Position numbers and translations under genes: made by a program
In this document: in pieces, positions 13,001 to 23,016 of the stretch
Layout: each line of letters begins with the position of its first letter
Position numbering within the stretch: the first letter of the stretch is position 1
Source: Oasisia sp. SBJ-2009
Lineage: Eukaryota; Annelida; Polychaeta; Sabellida; Siboglinidae
NCBI GenBank assembly: GCA_964017155.1
Contig: OZ024857.1
Location: 6,232,327-6,296,326, forward strand
DNA: 64,000 nucleotides
Direction of reading: 5' to 3'
The notes under the pieces: model-generated
The model's input: only the letters and a program-made list of their open reading frames with translations
What the model was told of the DNA's origin: nothing
Databases searched by the model: none

Positions 13001-16000
13001 ACTGTGTGAACATTCAAAAGGAAACACCATATATGTCTATAATAATTGTAGCATCTCTATAGCGCTTATGTCCTTGACGATTAAAGCTCAGAGGTGCAAC
13101 AAACAAACTCATTTGACGTAATCAGAAACGGGGACAGGCAAGATTCGTCGCTGGAGCATGTAATCACTGAAAATGTATGGTGAAAAACTAGTTTTAAACA
13201 ATTATGTTTTGAGCTTTACATAAGGTGGTTATAGTTTCAGAAGATTGCAATAGGGAGTTGATTCCAGATTGTTGACGCAGCTACAGAGAAAACGCGGTTG
13301 CCAATATAGAGCTTAGTTTTAGGAACAAAACATTGTTTGGAAACTGATGATCTAAGGGTCCTAGAGATATCAGAGAAATGTAGCAGATGAACTAAGTATG
13401 TCGGTTATTGAGTAGAAAGAGTTCGGTATGTAACAGACTAACAGTAGCTAATTTAAATTTAATTCGATATACAACAGGAAGCCAATGCAACTGCTTTAGT
13501 AGTTGTAGCGATGGTGAGAAACGGGGGGCCTTAAGTACCACGAGAGCTAAACTAAAGTCATTTTGTATTTGACCTGCTTCAGGAGTTCGAAGCCAAAGAA
13601 CCGGCCGTCGTTCCGTCAGATTCAGACCCATCTGGAGATCGCGTCTCCGGACTGGCTCAACATCGAGCCAGCCTCCTTCTGGCAGCTTCAGGCGCAGTGG
13701 AAGACGGAGGTGAGGGAGAAGCTGCAGAACATCAAGAGTGACGGGTCGACCGGGCCCATCATGGAGGAGGAGCTGATCAGTCGGCGCAGGGAGGAACTCA
13801 GGTGTGTGACTGCGTTAATGGGGGCGATGTCATAGAGCGCAGTGGCTCAGGGGTAGAGCTTCAGACTCTCGACTAAGAGAACCCGGGTTCGAATCCTGTG
13901 CTGCGGTGTTAAAATCTTGGGAAGGTTTTTTCACTACATTGCTCCAGTTCACTCAGCTGTGTAAATGAGTACCTGGCTATAGACAGTGGTGGATGTCTGT
14001 ATGAGCAGCCTTCGCGCATTAATTGTAGCGTATGGCTGGATGCCTACCAGAGAAGCCGAGATGGTGTCTGAGTGAACAGGTTTGTCAGGGGAGTAAAGTG
14101 TAAAGCGCTTTGAACGGTCCTGAGGACTGGATACTGCGCTATATAAGAACTTGCCTTTATTACTTGCCTTATGTTATTCCTCTGCCTGATCAGTATTAGC
14201 CAGCATAGATGTTTGTAACAGGAAGTCTTCTGCGTTGAACTTGGGGGTCAGTAAACATCAAAGAATGTGCAGTGGTAAACTCAGCTCGTCAGTGTCTATA
14301 TTATAAACAAATGTTGTCTGTATGTTAAGCCACATCTCAGGTTTGTCACTGTCTTCCCATGATAATGGGAGTTATGTTATTCCTCTGCCCGATCGGTATT
14401 AGCCAGCATAGATGTTTGTAACAGGAAGTCTTCTGCGTTGAACTTGGGGATCAGTAACCAACAAAGAGTGTGCTGTGATAAACTCAGCTCGTCAGTGTCT
14501 CTATTATAAAAACGTTTGTCTGTATGTTAACCCACATCGAAATCAGTTTTGCATGTATCAAGCTAACATTTTGCATGTGATCTAGCGGGCCCATGACGTT
14601 TTCAAAATTTGTCCGAGGGTGGGGAACGTGGGAGGCTCAATATTTCATAGGATTCTACCAGACGTTAATATCTTGCTGCGCAACATAATTCTTGAACAAA
14701 TTGAAGCGAAGTAAGACAATTTTCAAATTCTTTAAAACAGGAACCGGCCTTCTTCCAGAAGCGAGATTGAACTCAGATAGCACATTTATTCAGGGCAGTG
14801 GGATGGGACATCGGGATCACAGATTTCAAAAGCTTCTGGAGATGATGGCCTCTGCTAGTTTTTCATTATGTTTGTTTTGAAACAGGAAGCTTTGTTTTAT
14901 CGTTGGAAGAGTTTGGTGGGCAAGTTTGCTTCAGTGTAATTACAGTAGTCGACACATATGTATAGTGCGTGATTTGACTATTCGCATATCTATTCATGAT
15001 GTTGGGTTTGATAATCACGGCAGCCCTCCCAACTAAAATGGGTGGTTTTTATGTTCAACACTAGATGGCAGCTCTGTGTGTTATAGACATGCCCAGGATG
15101 TGCGAGAGCATTACGAGAGGAAACTGGATCGTGCGAACAACTTGTACATGGAGCTGACGGCTGTCATGCTGCAGTTGGAAAAGAGGGAACAGGAACTAGT
15201 GAAGTATGTACTATGTACACTGTTATCATACTTGTATATTTGTTTTACTTGAAGTTGTGTATAAGTGGATATAGATCTGTATAAAATAGTTAGCCAGTCT
15301 GTAGTATTCAATTGTTTCTTTATCAAATATTCTCATCGTGTACTAGTTTACAGAACATTGGCATTGTCATAATGTTTAACCTAAAATCATGATAACTGAT
15401 ATAAATTTAATCTTTTTACTGTATTATAGACGTTCCAACATTACATTTACAGATGCTGTGTCCAGGCTACACATCATGCCACGCGTCATTAATATGTAAA
15501 TTGTACCACATATTATACAACCGAAGAATAAATGGCAACAATAGTCAGAAAACCCCAGAATAAATTTAGAAATGTGTAACAGATGTTGACCAAAAAGCCC
15601 ATGAAATATCCATGTAGTAAATAAAATAATTGTGTGTTCCTTATAACTAATTTTGATGGTGTAAATTATGGTAATGTTTGTCTAGGAGGGAGGAAGCTCT
15701 GCGGCTGTATAAAGTGAAGACACATAAGAACCTTCTGCAGCCGGTGATCCGGGCCCAGGAGCGAATTGAACACTTCAGCAAGAAGAAGCTGCACAAATGT
15801 ATCTCGTCCTCCGGCGATAGGTGGGTTTTAGGTCGTATTCCTTTTTCTATATAAGGCCAATGGGTCATTGTAATTGTCTCTCCTGTGAGGTCAACTTAAA
15901 CTTTCCCCTTTCTGTGTTCGTTCATTTCCATTTTTAGACTATTTAGACCATTTTCCGATGCACAAATTGGTAATATAAATAAGAAAACATGATAATAGTT

Positions 16001-19000
16001 ATTTACATACAGTTGTGTCTCGTTTATTCAGTCTTCAGTAATTGTTTCTTTGGCAATCTGCATGTTGATGTATGGAAGCCATCTTGATAGCATGATTAAT
16101 GAGATGTCTTGCTAATCCACACATTTCATTTATTTGACCCAAACCCTTGGGATAAACAAGACTGTACCAGTTTTTGCTGCACCAGTCTTTGTAGAGGGTT
16201 TTTCTCGTACCTGGCACTATTAACTGGTGGTCTCTTCACAAGTGTGTTGCTCCAAGGTTGGATGTGGGCGAGTTAGGGTTGAACTTGTTAACTCTTGTTT
16301 TTCAGCCCCCCGACTACTACCATTTCCTCCCACTCGGGGGCGCTGCAGCCCCCTTCCCAAGCCACTACGACGTCGCCAGTCGCGTCGTCGTCCGTGTCAC
16401 TGGTGATGCGTGCGTCACCGGTCCGCAACCGACGCCGCTCGCGATATCGTCATAACAACAGCCCCGTGTCATCGTCGACTGCGTCACTAGTCGGCATCCT
16501 CAAGAGTCCCGCCAAGCATAGCACCAACGCAGCCCCCACAGTCAACATCCAGTCAAATCCTGTTGCAGATGGTCGCCATGACAACATGCATGTGTCGCCA
16601 CCTAGTGGCAGACTCCGGCATTATGGCCCCGGGACAGCGGTCCGCAATATAACGACTGAGCGGTGCTGTCAACCTGAAAAGCTCAGTTCTATGTCAGTGT
16701 CGGAAACAAACAATTTGAACGACATCTGTTTCGGCTGCGACGGTTCCTGCAGTGACCCAGCATGCACCAGTAAAAAGTCGACAAAACGACCGAATTACAG
16801 TATTTGTGACACGTGCACGGTGTCAGCGCAGACCGGCCAATCAAAACTGACTCGAATGTCTAATCCGCCGGACGTTAGTGTCGGTGAAATTGAGGACTCG
16901 GAGAATGGCAACACACAGTCGTCAAACTCCCCTGCCAAAGTAATGCCAGAGTTGGCCAATAGGGGGCAAGTGTCTCCACAAGTATTGAGTTCAAAGTTGG
17001 AACGACTTTGTAGTAATGGTAATAACGGGGAATTTCCGTTGAAGAAAGGCCATTCACGAACAGAAATATCAGCAGGCAGGGTAAGGAATACGTCAACAGT
17101 TTGACATTCATTTATTTATGTACAATGTCATTACATCTACAAAAAATGTATTAACTTTTTTATTTATTAGATTAATATTTTATACACATTCCACCAGAAG
17201 TAACAATTATAATTGAAAAATATTTTCTGTGTATGCCTAGCTAGCTAATATTGTATGTGTAAAAATCGTGATAATTCCTTTGGCTTATGTTAAAAGTCAC
17301 GTCTTCTTCTATTTGTGTTAAAGATTACTTAAAAGACATATACATTGTACTTTCTATCAAACTATTATTACATTAATTATTTTGTTGTACTGTGTCAAAT
17401 TAAATTGAAAATGTCTACTTATAGTATATAAAAAGTGATGTTCTGTTTTGTTCATTTGTGTCAGAGTGATACTAAAGTGTTTTCAAAGTGTTTCAAAATA
17501 ATCTTCTACTGTCTTTCCTTCATTCTAAATTTAATACATAGTGACATATTTAACGATCACCCTGGTAGAGTGTACAGAAGGAGGAATTAATATTTATAAG
17601 AGATTGTAGATGTTTTATCACACAACCAGGTGTGACTGATGTAATTACATATAACTGACCTAATGTTAGACAATGCAGTCATGTGTTCTTCTGTTGACAG
17701 CCCTCACAGTTGTTGTCTTCTGATGACGAGGAAGAGGAGAATGAGGAGAGTGGCAGGTATCCGAGGTACGTCTTACTTAGAACTAGTGCTGAAGCAATTA
17801 CAGATGGCCTTGTGACTTAAGTCCCCCCAAAAGTGTTGGTTCAAATAACCCGTCACATGGTGTGGGTCTTATGATTTAAAATGACTATTTGTGTCACTGC
17901 AAGTTTCGAAAGGTTTTCAGTTTCACTAATTAGGTGTCAACTGGTTAAAATTAATGTTTTTAATTAATGCAGAAGTATTCCATTTTAAAGTAAGTATAAT
18001 ATATATATATATCTATATGTATGTATATATGTATATTATATTACATGTATAATTACATATGTAATATGTATACATCATTATGTTGTCCATTGGTAACATA
18101 GTAATATATATATATATACACTATATATATATAATATATACATATATGTATGTACTATGGTACCAAGGACTACATATGATGTATAAAAAATTCATATTAT
18201 AGTTTATGAACCTGTAGACGTAACTTTTATATTCCCTCGACAATAACATGACAACAACTCTACAACTACAGATAAAAGTCGCCATTATAAAATAAATACC
18301 ATTTTATATTATTCATCTTTACACACATATCTGTACTTACTGTACTGCACAAGCACGGCTGAACAGTTTAGAACCTGAATACACAATAAACATGTGTTAC
18401 TATCATTTCTATTGTCAGCAGGCCATACAGTTACTGATAAAATAAAACAAAAATGTGTTGCTATCATTATTATTCTCTGCCGGCCACACAGTTACTGATA
18501 AAATAAAATAAAAATGTATTACTATAATTTTTATTCTCTGCCGGCCACAGTTACTGATAAAATAAAATAAAAACGTGTTACTACAATTTTTATTCTCTGC
18601 CGGCCACACAATTACAGATAAAACAAAATAAAAACGTGTTACTCTATATAATTTTTATTCTCTGCCGGCCACAGTTACTGATAAAATAAAATAAAAACAT
18701 GTTGCTATAATTTTTTTCTGCAGGCCACACAGTTACTGATAAAAAAGTGTGTTACTATAATTGTTATGCTCTGCCGGCCACACAGTTACTGATAAAATAA
18801 AATAAAAACGTGTTGCTACATTCTGTGCAGGAGAAACAGCTGCAACTCTCGCAGGTCCCTCAGCAGCTCTGACAACAACGACGATGATGATGACGGGAAC
18901 TCAGAGGGAAACACGAGTGAGCGGTCCCGGCACGAGGGAGGGAGTCGACTCTTCTCTTCCCTCAGCTCCGAGAACCTGCAACAGGAGCTGAGCAAGTGTG

Positions 19001-19958
19001 CGTCTGACGGCCTCTCCGACAAGGAGAATGTCGTCCGACGCATGAAGCACAAGGTGAACAACATTCCTGGCAGGCTGCAGGTGGGTGTGAGGGTGTAGGG
19101 GGTTGTGTAGGGGTTGTAGGGGTGGAACGTAAATGTAGACACAGCTGATGTGAGGCGCAGCTTTATGTAGAGATCTGTCAACATGTATTTTTTATTGGTT
19201 GTATTTGTTTCGGGCGGGAACAGATTCGCGGTTGGGCAGGTTGAAATTTGAGGAGGAAATATTTCATATCTCTAGGAATTTGGAAGACACATGATTAGCG
19301 AGTGGTGAGGTCTATCTGGTGTCTATGCCAATGTAATGACAGGTCTTTGTAACTGTAATACCAGGTCGTAACAAATGTAACATGTTGTGTAATAACCAGG
19401 GGCTACCAGGTTTCATACGGGGCATTTCATTGGTTAAAAATCAAAGCCTTGAAAACCGGGAATTTTTTAATGACGTGGAAAAGCAGTGGTTCGAGTCCAT
19501 CTGCCACTGTTTTGAAAATTGGCAACTTTGTTTATGTTGTGTTGTCTGCGTTTTGGGAAAAGACACTAAAATGTTGGCATCTTCTCTCCTGTGTCTGTGT
19601 CATATGTAATAACAGGTTGTAACAAATGTAATACCATGTTGTAACAGGTGTAACAGAGGTCATAAAAGTATGCCATATTGTAAAACGTATAGTAACACAG
19701 TATAAGAAGTGTAATAACAGGTCATAACAAGTGTAATACCATGTTGTAACAGGTGTAACAGAATGGTGCAGTTACAAGTCTAAAGGGTGTAAAAAGTGTA
19801 ACATGAACTTACTTTTTAAGTTGTTTTTGTTACAGACGATCTCACTCGACGCCGGTTTCTCGAGTTCTGACGACAGCACCGATCTGACGCTGGCACCACC
19901 TACGTTGAAGTCTCACAGCCCGGTGATCGCGCAGACACGAACGCAGCAGGCGTGGTAA
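5467..19958 (+). CDS. MAP3K13: DLK/LZK-family MAP kinase kinase kinase (complete, 13 coding exons)
   Basis: Exons: 5467-5666, 9455-9687, 10154-10337, 11055-11246, 12196-12354, 12679-12837, 13583-13801, 15087-15203, 15686-15820, 16306-17080, 17701-17765, 18831-19080, 19836-19958. All junctions are GT..AG with matching phase, giving 936 codons and a stop. Seen: kinase about residues 155-395 with glycine loop GSGAQG (161-166), Lys181, HRD Asp265, DFG Asp283, then a Leu heptad run (472, 479, 486, 493), a long Ser/Thr-rich tail, an acidic stretch and SDGLSD (871-876). Known for the family: a dual leucine zipper kinase that phosphorylates MKK4/7 upstream of JNK and p38 and acts in axon injury and synapse signalling. 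The SDGLSD hexapeptide is shared by nematode DLK-1 and vertebrate MAP3K13, and the last residue is Trp as in MAP3K13, so the symbol follows MAP3K13; an invertebrate gene is probably co-orthologous to MAP3K12 and MAP3K13. The start ATG is preceded by an in-frame TGA at 5455-5457. Confidence 0.95.
5667..9454 (+). other. MAP3K intron 1, no further genes seen
   Basis: AT-rich, about 3.8 kb. Near 7610-7700 there are several TTCCCGGTAAATACC-type words in both orientations, possibly the decayed end of a DNA element. Nothing else stands out. Confidence 0.5.
9455..9687 (+). CDS. MAP3K13: MAP3K coding exon 2 (residues 67-144)
   Basis: Acceptor TTTCAG at 9449-9454, donor GTGAGT at 9688. Encodes the family-specific pre-kinase segment: an acidic patch, FPTHPTP, then [19 protein letters not shown], which closely resembles the conserved segment N-terminal to the kinase in DLK and LZK. 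Confidence 0.93.
10005..10096 (+). repeat. CA then TA dinucleotide repeat in MAP3K intron 2
   Basis: About 23 CA units followed by about 20 TA units, ending roughly 60 bp before the exon 3 acceptor. Confidence 0.95.
10154..10337 (+). CDS. MAP3K13: MAP3K coding exon 3 (kinase N-lobe, residues 145-205)
   Basis: Begins after TTGCAG and encodes the start of the kinase: glycine loop [11 protein letters not shown], catalytic lysine in VAVKK (Lys181), and [16 protein letters not shown] of helix C and strand 4. The chosen donor GTAAGT is at 10338. It is the only one of a tandem set of donors that keeps the frame into exon 4; reading past it gives AAG TAA at once. Confidence 0.95.
10315..10730 (+). 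repeat. 36-bp minisatellite duplicating the exon 3 end and its splice donor
   Basis: Units of 35-36 bp, each made of CACCCAAACGTCATCTC, then TTCAA, then GTAAGT or GTGAGT, then CCTCA-like sequence. The first unit is the true end of exon 3. Donor-like GT dinucleotides stand at 10338, 10373, 10408, 10444, 10480, 10516, 10552, 10588, 10624, 10660 and 10696. The last three units are more diverged. Confidence 0.95.
10810..10990 (+). mobile_element. Degraded SINE body in MAP3K intron 3
   Basis: Contains the diverged words CACCTGGCTATAGACAGTAG and AACATGGCTGAATGCTTGCC, matching the body of the full copy at 13835-14165. Head and tail are not recognisable. Confidence 0.55.
11055..11246 (+). CDS. MAP3K13: MAP3K coding exon 4 (hinge to catalytic loop, residues 206-269)
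   Basis: Encodes [20 protein letters not shown] (hinge) through IIHRDLKSP (catalytic loop, Asp265). Donor GTACGA at 11247. The split codon with exon 5 makes Asn270 of HRDLKSPN. Confidence 0.95.
12196..12354 (+). CDS. MAP3K13: MAP3K coding exon 5 (DFG and activation segment, residues 270-322)
   Basis: Encodes DFG (283-285), the activation loop with STKMSFAGT and WMAPE (305-309), ending VDIW. The acceptor TTGTAG is preceded by a short repeat of TGTGTTTTGT-type sequence (12120-12190). Donor GTAAGT at 12355. Confidence 0.95.
12445..12538 (+). repeat. CA-rich microsatellite in MAP3K intron 5
   Basis: Imperfect ACAC/ATGC repeat with a GCGCGCACGTGCGCGC palindrome-like core. Confidence 0.85.
12679..12837 (+). 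CDS. MAP3K13: MAP3K coding exon 6 (kinase C-lobe, residues 323-375)
   Basis: Encodes [20 protein letters not shown] and [20 protein letters not shown], closely resembling DLK and LZK in this region. Donor GTCAGT at 12838. Confidence 0.95.
13065..13560 (-). mobile_element. 3' end of a CR1/L2-like LINE in MAP3K intron 6
   Basis: Read on the - strand it gives [20 protein letters not shown] and, further on, [20 protein letters not shown]. Both are standard C-terminal reverse-transcriptase words of L2/CR1-type non-LTR elements. Stops and frameshifts show it is dead. A GCGCTATAGAGATGCTA-like 3' end lies near 13050-13070. Confidence 0.75.
13583..13801 (+). CDS. MAP3K13: MAP3K coding exon 7 (kinase end and linker, residues 376-448)
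   Basis: Encodes [12 protein letters not shown] (end of the kinase) and ISRRREELR (start of the zipper region). The donor GTGTGT at 13802 is weak, and a SINE begins about 33 bp downstream. Confidence 0.93.
13835..14165 (+). mobile_element. tRNA-derived SINE, near full length
   Basis: Head with A box TGGCTCAGGGG and B box GGTTCGAATCC (pol III promoter). Then a body with ACCTGGCTATAGACAGTGG, and a tail with GTAAAGCGCTTTGAA and GCGCTATATAAGAAC, the kind of 3' tail shared with L2-type LINEs. It lies in MAP3K intron 7. Other copies: 10810-10990, 30517-30612, 33303-33597, 52981-53290. Confidence 0.85.
14169..14538 (+). repeat. Direct duplication of about 168 bp (14169-14336 and 14372-14538)
   Basis: Both copies run from TTATGTTATTCCTCTGCC to TGTATGTTAA..CCACATC with scattered differences, offset by 203 bp. 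Confidence 0.85.
15087..15203 (+). CDS. MAP3K13: MAP3K coding exon 8 (leucine zipper, residues 449-487)
   Basis: Encodes [18 protein letters not shown] and following residues. Leucines 472, 479 and 486 are spaced by seven, the dimerising zipper that names the family. Confidence 0.93.
15686..15820 (+). CDS. MAP3K13: MAP3K coding exon 9 (residues 488-532)
   Basis: Continues the helical region (Leu493 completes the heptad run), then a basic stretch FSKKKLHK. Acceptor TCTAG at 15681-15685, donor GTGGGT at 15821. Confidence 0.9.
16306..17080 (+). CDS. MAP3K13: MAP3K coding exon 10 (Ser/Thr-rich tail, residues 533-791)
   Basis: The longest exon, 775 nt, phase 2 to 0. It encodes a probably disordered tail rich in Ser, Thr, Pro and Asn, with a basic patch [10 protein letters not shown] and a Cys cluster ([13 protein letters not shown]). 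The donor GTAAGG at 17081 joins the next exon in frame. If the intron were retained, the frame stops at 17102-17104 after seven more codons, so a shortened isoform is possible. Confidence 0.9.
17701..17765 (+). CDS. MAP3K13: MAP3K coding exon 11 (acidic segment, residues 792-812)
   Basis: Encodes [13 protein letters not shown], matching the acidic C-terminal patch of DLK and LZK. Acceptor GACAG at 17696-17700, donor GTACGT at 17766. Confidence 0.88.
18000..18140 (+). repeat. TA-rich microsatellite in MAP3K intron 11
   Basis: Interrupted TATATA/TGTATA runs, with several short palindromes. Confidence 0.8.
18410..18825 (+). repeat. Minisatellite of about 60 bp before MAP3K exon 12
   Basis: About seven copies of a unit with CTGCCGGCCACACAGTTACT, GATAAAATAAAATAAAA and GTGTTACTA, ending within 15 bp of the exon 12 acceptor. 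Confidence 0.9.
18831..19080 (+). CDS. MAP3K13: MAP3K coding exon 12 (C-terminal regulatory hexapeptide, residues 813-896)
   Basis: Contains [20 protein letters not shown] and, at residues 871-876, SDGLSD followed by KENVVRRMK. In nematode DLK-1 this hexapeptide takes part in calcium-dependent switching between inactive and active kinase complexes. The acceptor lies at the end of a minisatellite of about 60 bp. Donor GTGGGT at 19081. Confidence 0.92.
19836..19958 (+). CDS. MAP3K13: MAP3K coding exon 13 (C-terminus, residues 897-936 and stop)
   Basis: Encodes [14 protein letters not shown] and ends QQAW followed by TAA at 19956-19958. A C-terminal Trp is also seen in vertebrate MAP3K13. The acceptor TTACAG at 19830-19835 fits phase 0 from exon 12. 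Confidence 0.9.
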   Translation, partial: TISLDAGFSSSDDSTDLTLAPPTLKSHSPVIAQTRTQQAW

Positions 19959-22900
19959 TGCAGCAACACTAGCGCCACCTGCCGGACAGTTGGGTTTTCT
20001 GGCGGTGGCGAAGTTTGCCTCCACTTCTTGCCATTTCTTTTGATGGCTGCGGGTCCGAGACTTGCCTCGTTGTTTGTGTCGCAGTCGTGTTTGTACAGTG
20101 TATTCACATTCGTCAGATTGGTCGCTTCAGGCATTCAGTGATTTCAGAGGCATCGATTTAACTCTACGTTTGAATCGAACGGGGGGGATCGACGGGATAG
20201 CTTTAGTGCAGTAACTTCAGGTGTGCTGAATCTTCCCACAGAATTTGTTTGTTTAAATGGACGGGCCTGCCAAGGATGAACGTGAGATCTTTCACTTTCT
20301 GTTTATTCTCAGCGAAGATATCTCGAGACAAAGACGACGTCGGAAATGTTTCTTCTCTTGCGGACGTTTTCCGAGTTAAGAAAATGTAGATTTCAAAAGC
20401 CACCGTTGTTTATTCGGATGTAGACATTGATATGTACACAGCAGGGACTTCTCTCTGTCTGTGGTAATTGTACATAGAAAGATTGGTGGCAGCTCTCGAC
20501 TAGATCGTCTCACTACTGACAAGAAACGCAGCAGTTTCATTGGTCGCTCACTCATATCATGAACGTTTTCTAGATCAATGTGTATGTATGATAGTTGGTA
20601 ATACAGTGTTGTCCTGCCATCAGTCGACATGCTTTCACAGTAAGTGGCACATCACGTGTTGAGTTACATGGCTAGTTACGGTCATATAGATGACAATCAA
20701 GTATTTCTAAACTGCACGTTGTCTTGCTGGGCATGAGTCTAGCCGCCACCATTAGAGAATCCATCAGTCATTTATAATACACAGTCGCAGTGTGATTGTC
20801 TTTGCATAGCTGTTTGAAACGGCTGTTTGGAATATTTTCCGCCAACATAACCTGGCCAGTTTCCTGGTAATGTGGTGTTTTCGGTTCAGATGTAGTTAGC
20901 GTCTGGTTGGTGCGTAGAATTAGCCAATCGTATTTAATTATTTCTTTGTCATTCCGTAGAGTTGTACTATTTAGTTAAGGCGGTTTTACCTCGGTAGATA
21001 GCATTGTCAGTGTTCTAGTCTATGTTGTTATTGTATTGAGTCTTGTAACACGTCGTCACATTTAAATGTGCGTGTGTGTGGCGGATCGTGTTTTTAATGG
21101 CGAGAGGAAGAGCTGGATGTATTATCTGCTGTTATGTTACAAAGTAGCACTTAGCCCCGAGTGAACTTATCACATGGTCACATGTTGCATTTTTTACGTT
21201 GCAGTCCGATGCCACATGTAAGAAAAATAAGCAGTTACTTGTTTAAATGATAAATTAGTAAATACTTATTATGATCATGTGCCAACTATAAATCGGATAC
21301 ATTCAGAGACAGTAGCAAGTTGAGAACAGGACATGATGAAAACTTGTCCATGGACACACAGGGTGTAAAATGACGAAAGTGCGGTTTTATCTATTTAATA
21401 GCGATTATCGTTGAACGAAAACGGGGTAATTTTACGTTTACACCATTGTCTATGTCTGTTGTGAATGCTCGAGTTTCTTTTGAAGTCTGCTTTCTTTTGT
21501 TTATTTTGCACAACTTGCACGTGTTTATGATGTATACTCCATGTTTATTGTACACGTGCAAGATCCGCAAAGAGACCTGGTGGACGTCAATCTTTGAAAT
21601 GATTTGTGAAAATGAAAATACTTCGCAGAAATGACATTTCACAAACAGGTTTCTTTGCTGAAATTACACTTTGTTTACACATGTTTACATCTTATATAAT
21701 AAAACATTGTATGTCACAGACACAGAAAAAGTATTAAATGTTTATGCGTGACCTTTAAAGATGTGAAATAGAGCATGTTTTCCTGTGAGAAACACAAGGT
21801 TGTTAGTAACATTTTATAAATTCTGACTTATTGAATAAAAAATGCTAATTATCTTTTTTGTTAAATGTGAACGTTTGAAAATGTCTCTTATGACCTTGTT
21901 TCTCATTGGAAGAAAGTGTGTTTGTTAATTAGGATTTACATGTGCTATGTACACAATTGCTAAGTCCTGGTATAGATATTGAGAAACTGTCATTATTATA
22001 GTCATGGTTGTCCTGTGTATTATTCAAAGGATCACATATTTGAACATATCCTGTCCTATTCTACAGTGTCGCTTAACTGAAATCATCGGATTGTTTCTTC
22101 TTAAAATGGAAACAACATTAGTAGTATATTTATGACTGTAGACAGTTTAGTCACATAGTGACATGGGTAGCTCCATAGGAAAATATTAAATTTTACAGCT
22201 AAAATGTAAAAGAAATGTGAGGTCATAACCAAAGAATTCTTTGCACAGGGTTCCAGTTAACTATGATGTGATTAAATAAACACAAAGGCTACATGCTAAC
22301 GTTAGTGTCAGTTAGTAACAGAATACATCATTTTGTCAAAAGAACCAGGTAAACTCTTGCAGTATTATTAAAGAATGGTAAAATTGATTATAATAGTCGT
22401 CACTCATGTTATATGGTACAACTGTATTCTAACATTGACTAACAAAAGGTGGTTTGTTATATCTTTTTATTCATTCGGTAATGTAAACCTGATTTTTAAG
22501 GATGTGTTTTGAGGATGTATTTGAGCCGTCAAGTTGTAAATGATTAGTTTATGCATTTTATGATACAAAACAAATATGGTGTCTCTTCTGCTCAGTTCTG
22601 CTTCACTTCAACAGGGAATAGACATTTTGGTCACATAAATAGAATGTCACGTTTGTTAATGGATGTATTTATGTAGGTGTGTGTTTTTATTTTGTTGCAT
22701 TTTGTCACTTGTTTAGTTTGCATAAGAATCCGGATTCTTTGTAGGAACTTGTAAGATAAACATCCAGTTTTACACATGAAGATGACAATGTCGTACAGCA
22801 TAGGAGCCTGGTTCGTTTCTCAGCGTTGACCGCCGATTGTACGCTTTGTTGTCGAACAACCGTGACCCTGGAGGTCACATAGAGGTCATACATCGTCGAA

Positions 22901-23016
22901 GTACCATTAATTTATTGCTCGCATTTGGGGTATGCTCACTCTATTTGGGGCATCTGTCAGTGTTTCTCAAACATCGTTGTAATGTCATTTTACTGGATTT
23001 AAGAGTGCAAAATAAA
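19959..23016 (+). other. Probable 3' UTR of the MAP3K gene
   Basis: No coding exon is recognisable after the stop. Candidate AATAAA signals occur at 21697-21702, 21834-21839 and 23011-23016. The one at 21834 is followed within about 25 bp by a T-rich and TG-rich stretch, as expected for a cleavage site. The true end is not determined. Confidence 0.45.
21834..21839 (+). terminator. Candidate poly(A) signal of the MAP3K transcript
   Basis: AATAAA followed by a T-rich/TG-rich downstream region. Alternatives are 21697-21702 and 23011-23016. Confidence 0.35.

Noticed and set aside
13840..13908. A tRNA gene
   Set aside because: A and B boxes are present but the fold is incomplete and the sequence continues into a SINE body with other copies in the window.
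16258..16455. Alternative frame of 65 codons overlapping MAP3K exon 10
   Set aside because: Shadow of the real exon, which is fixed by phase with exons 9 and 11.
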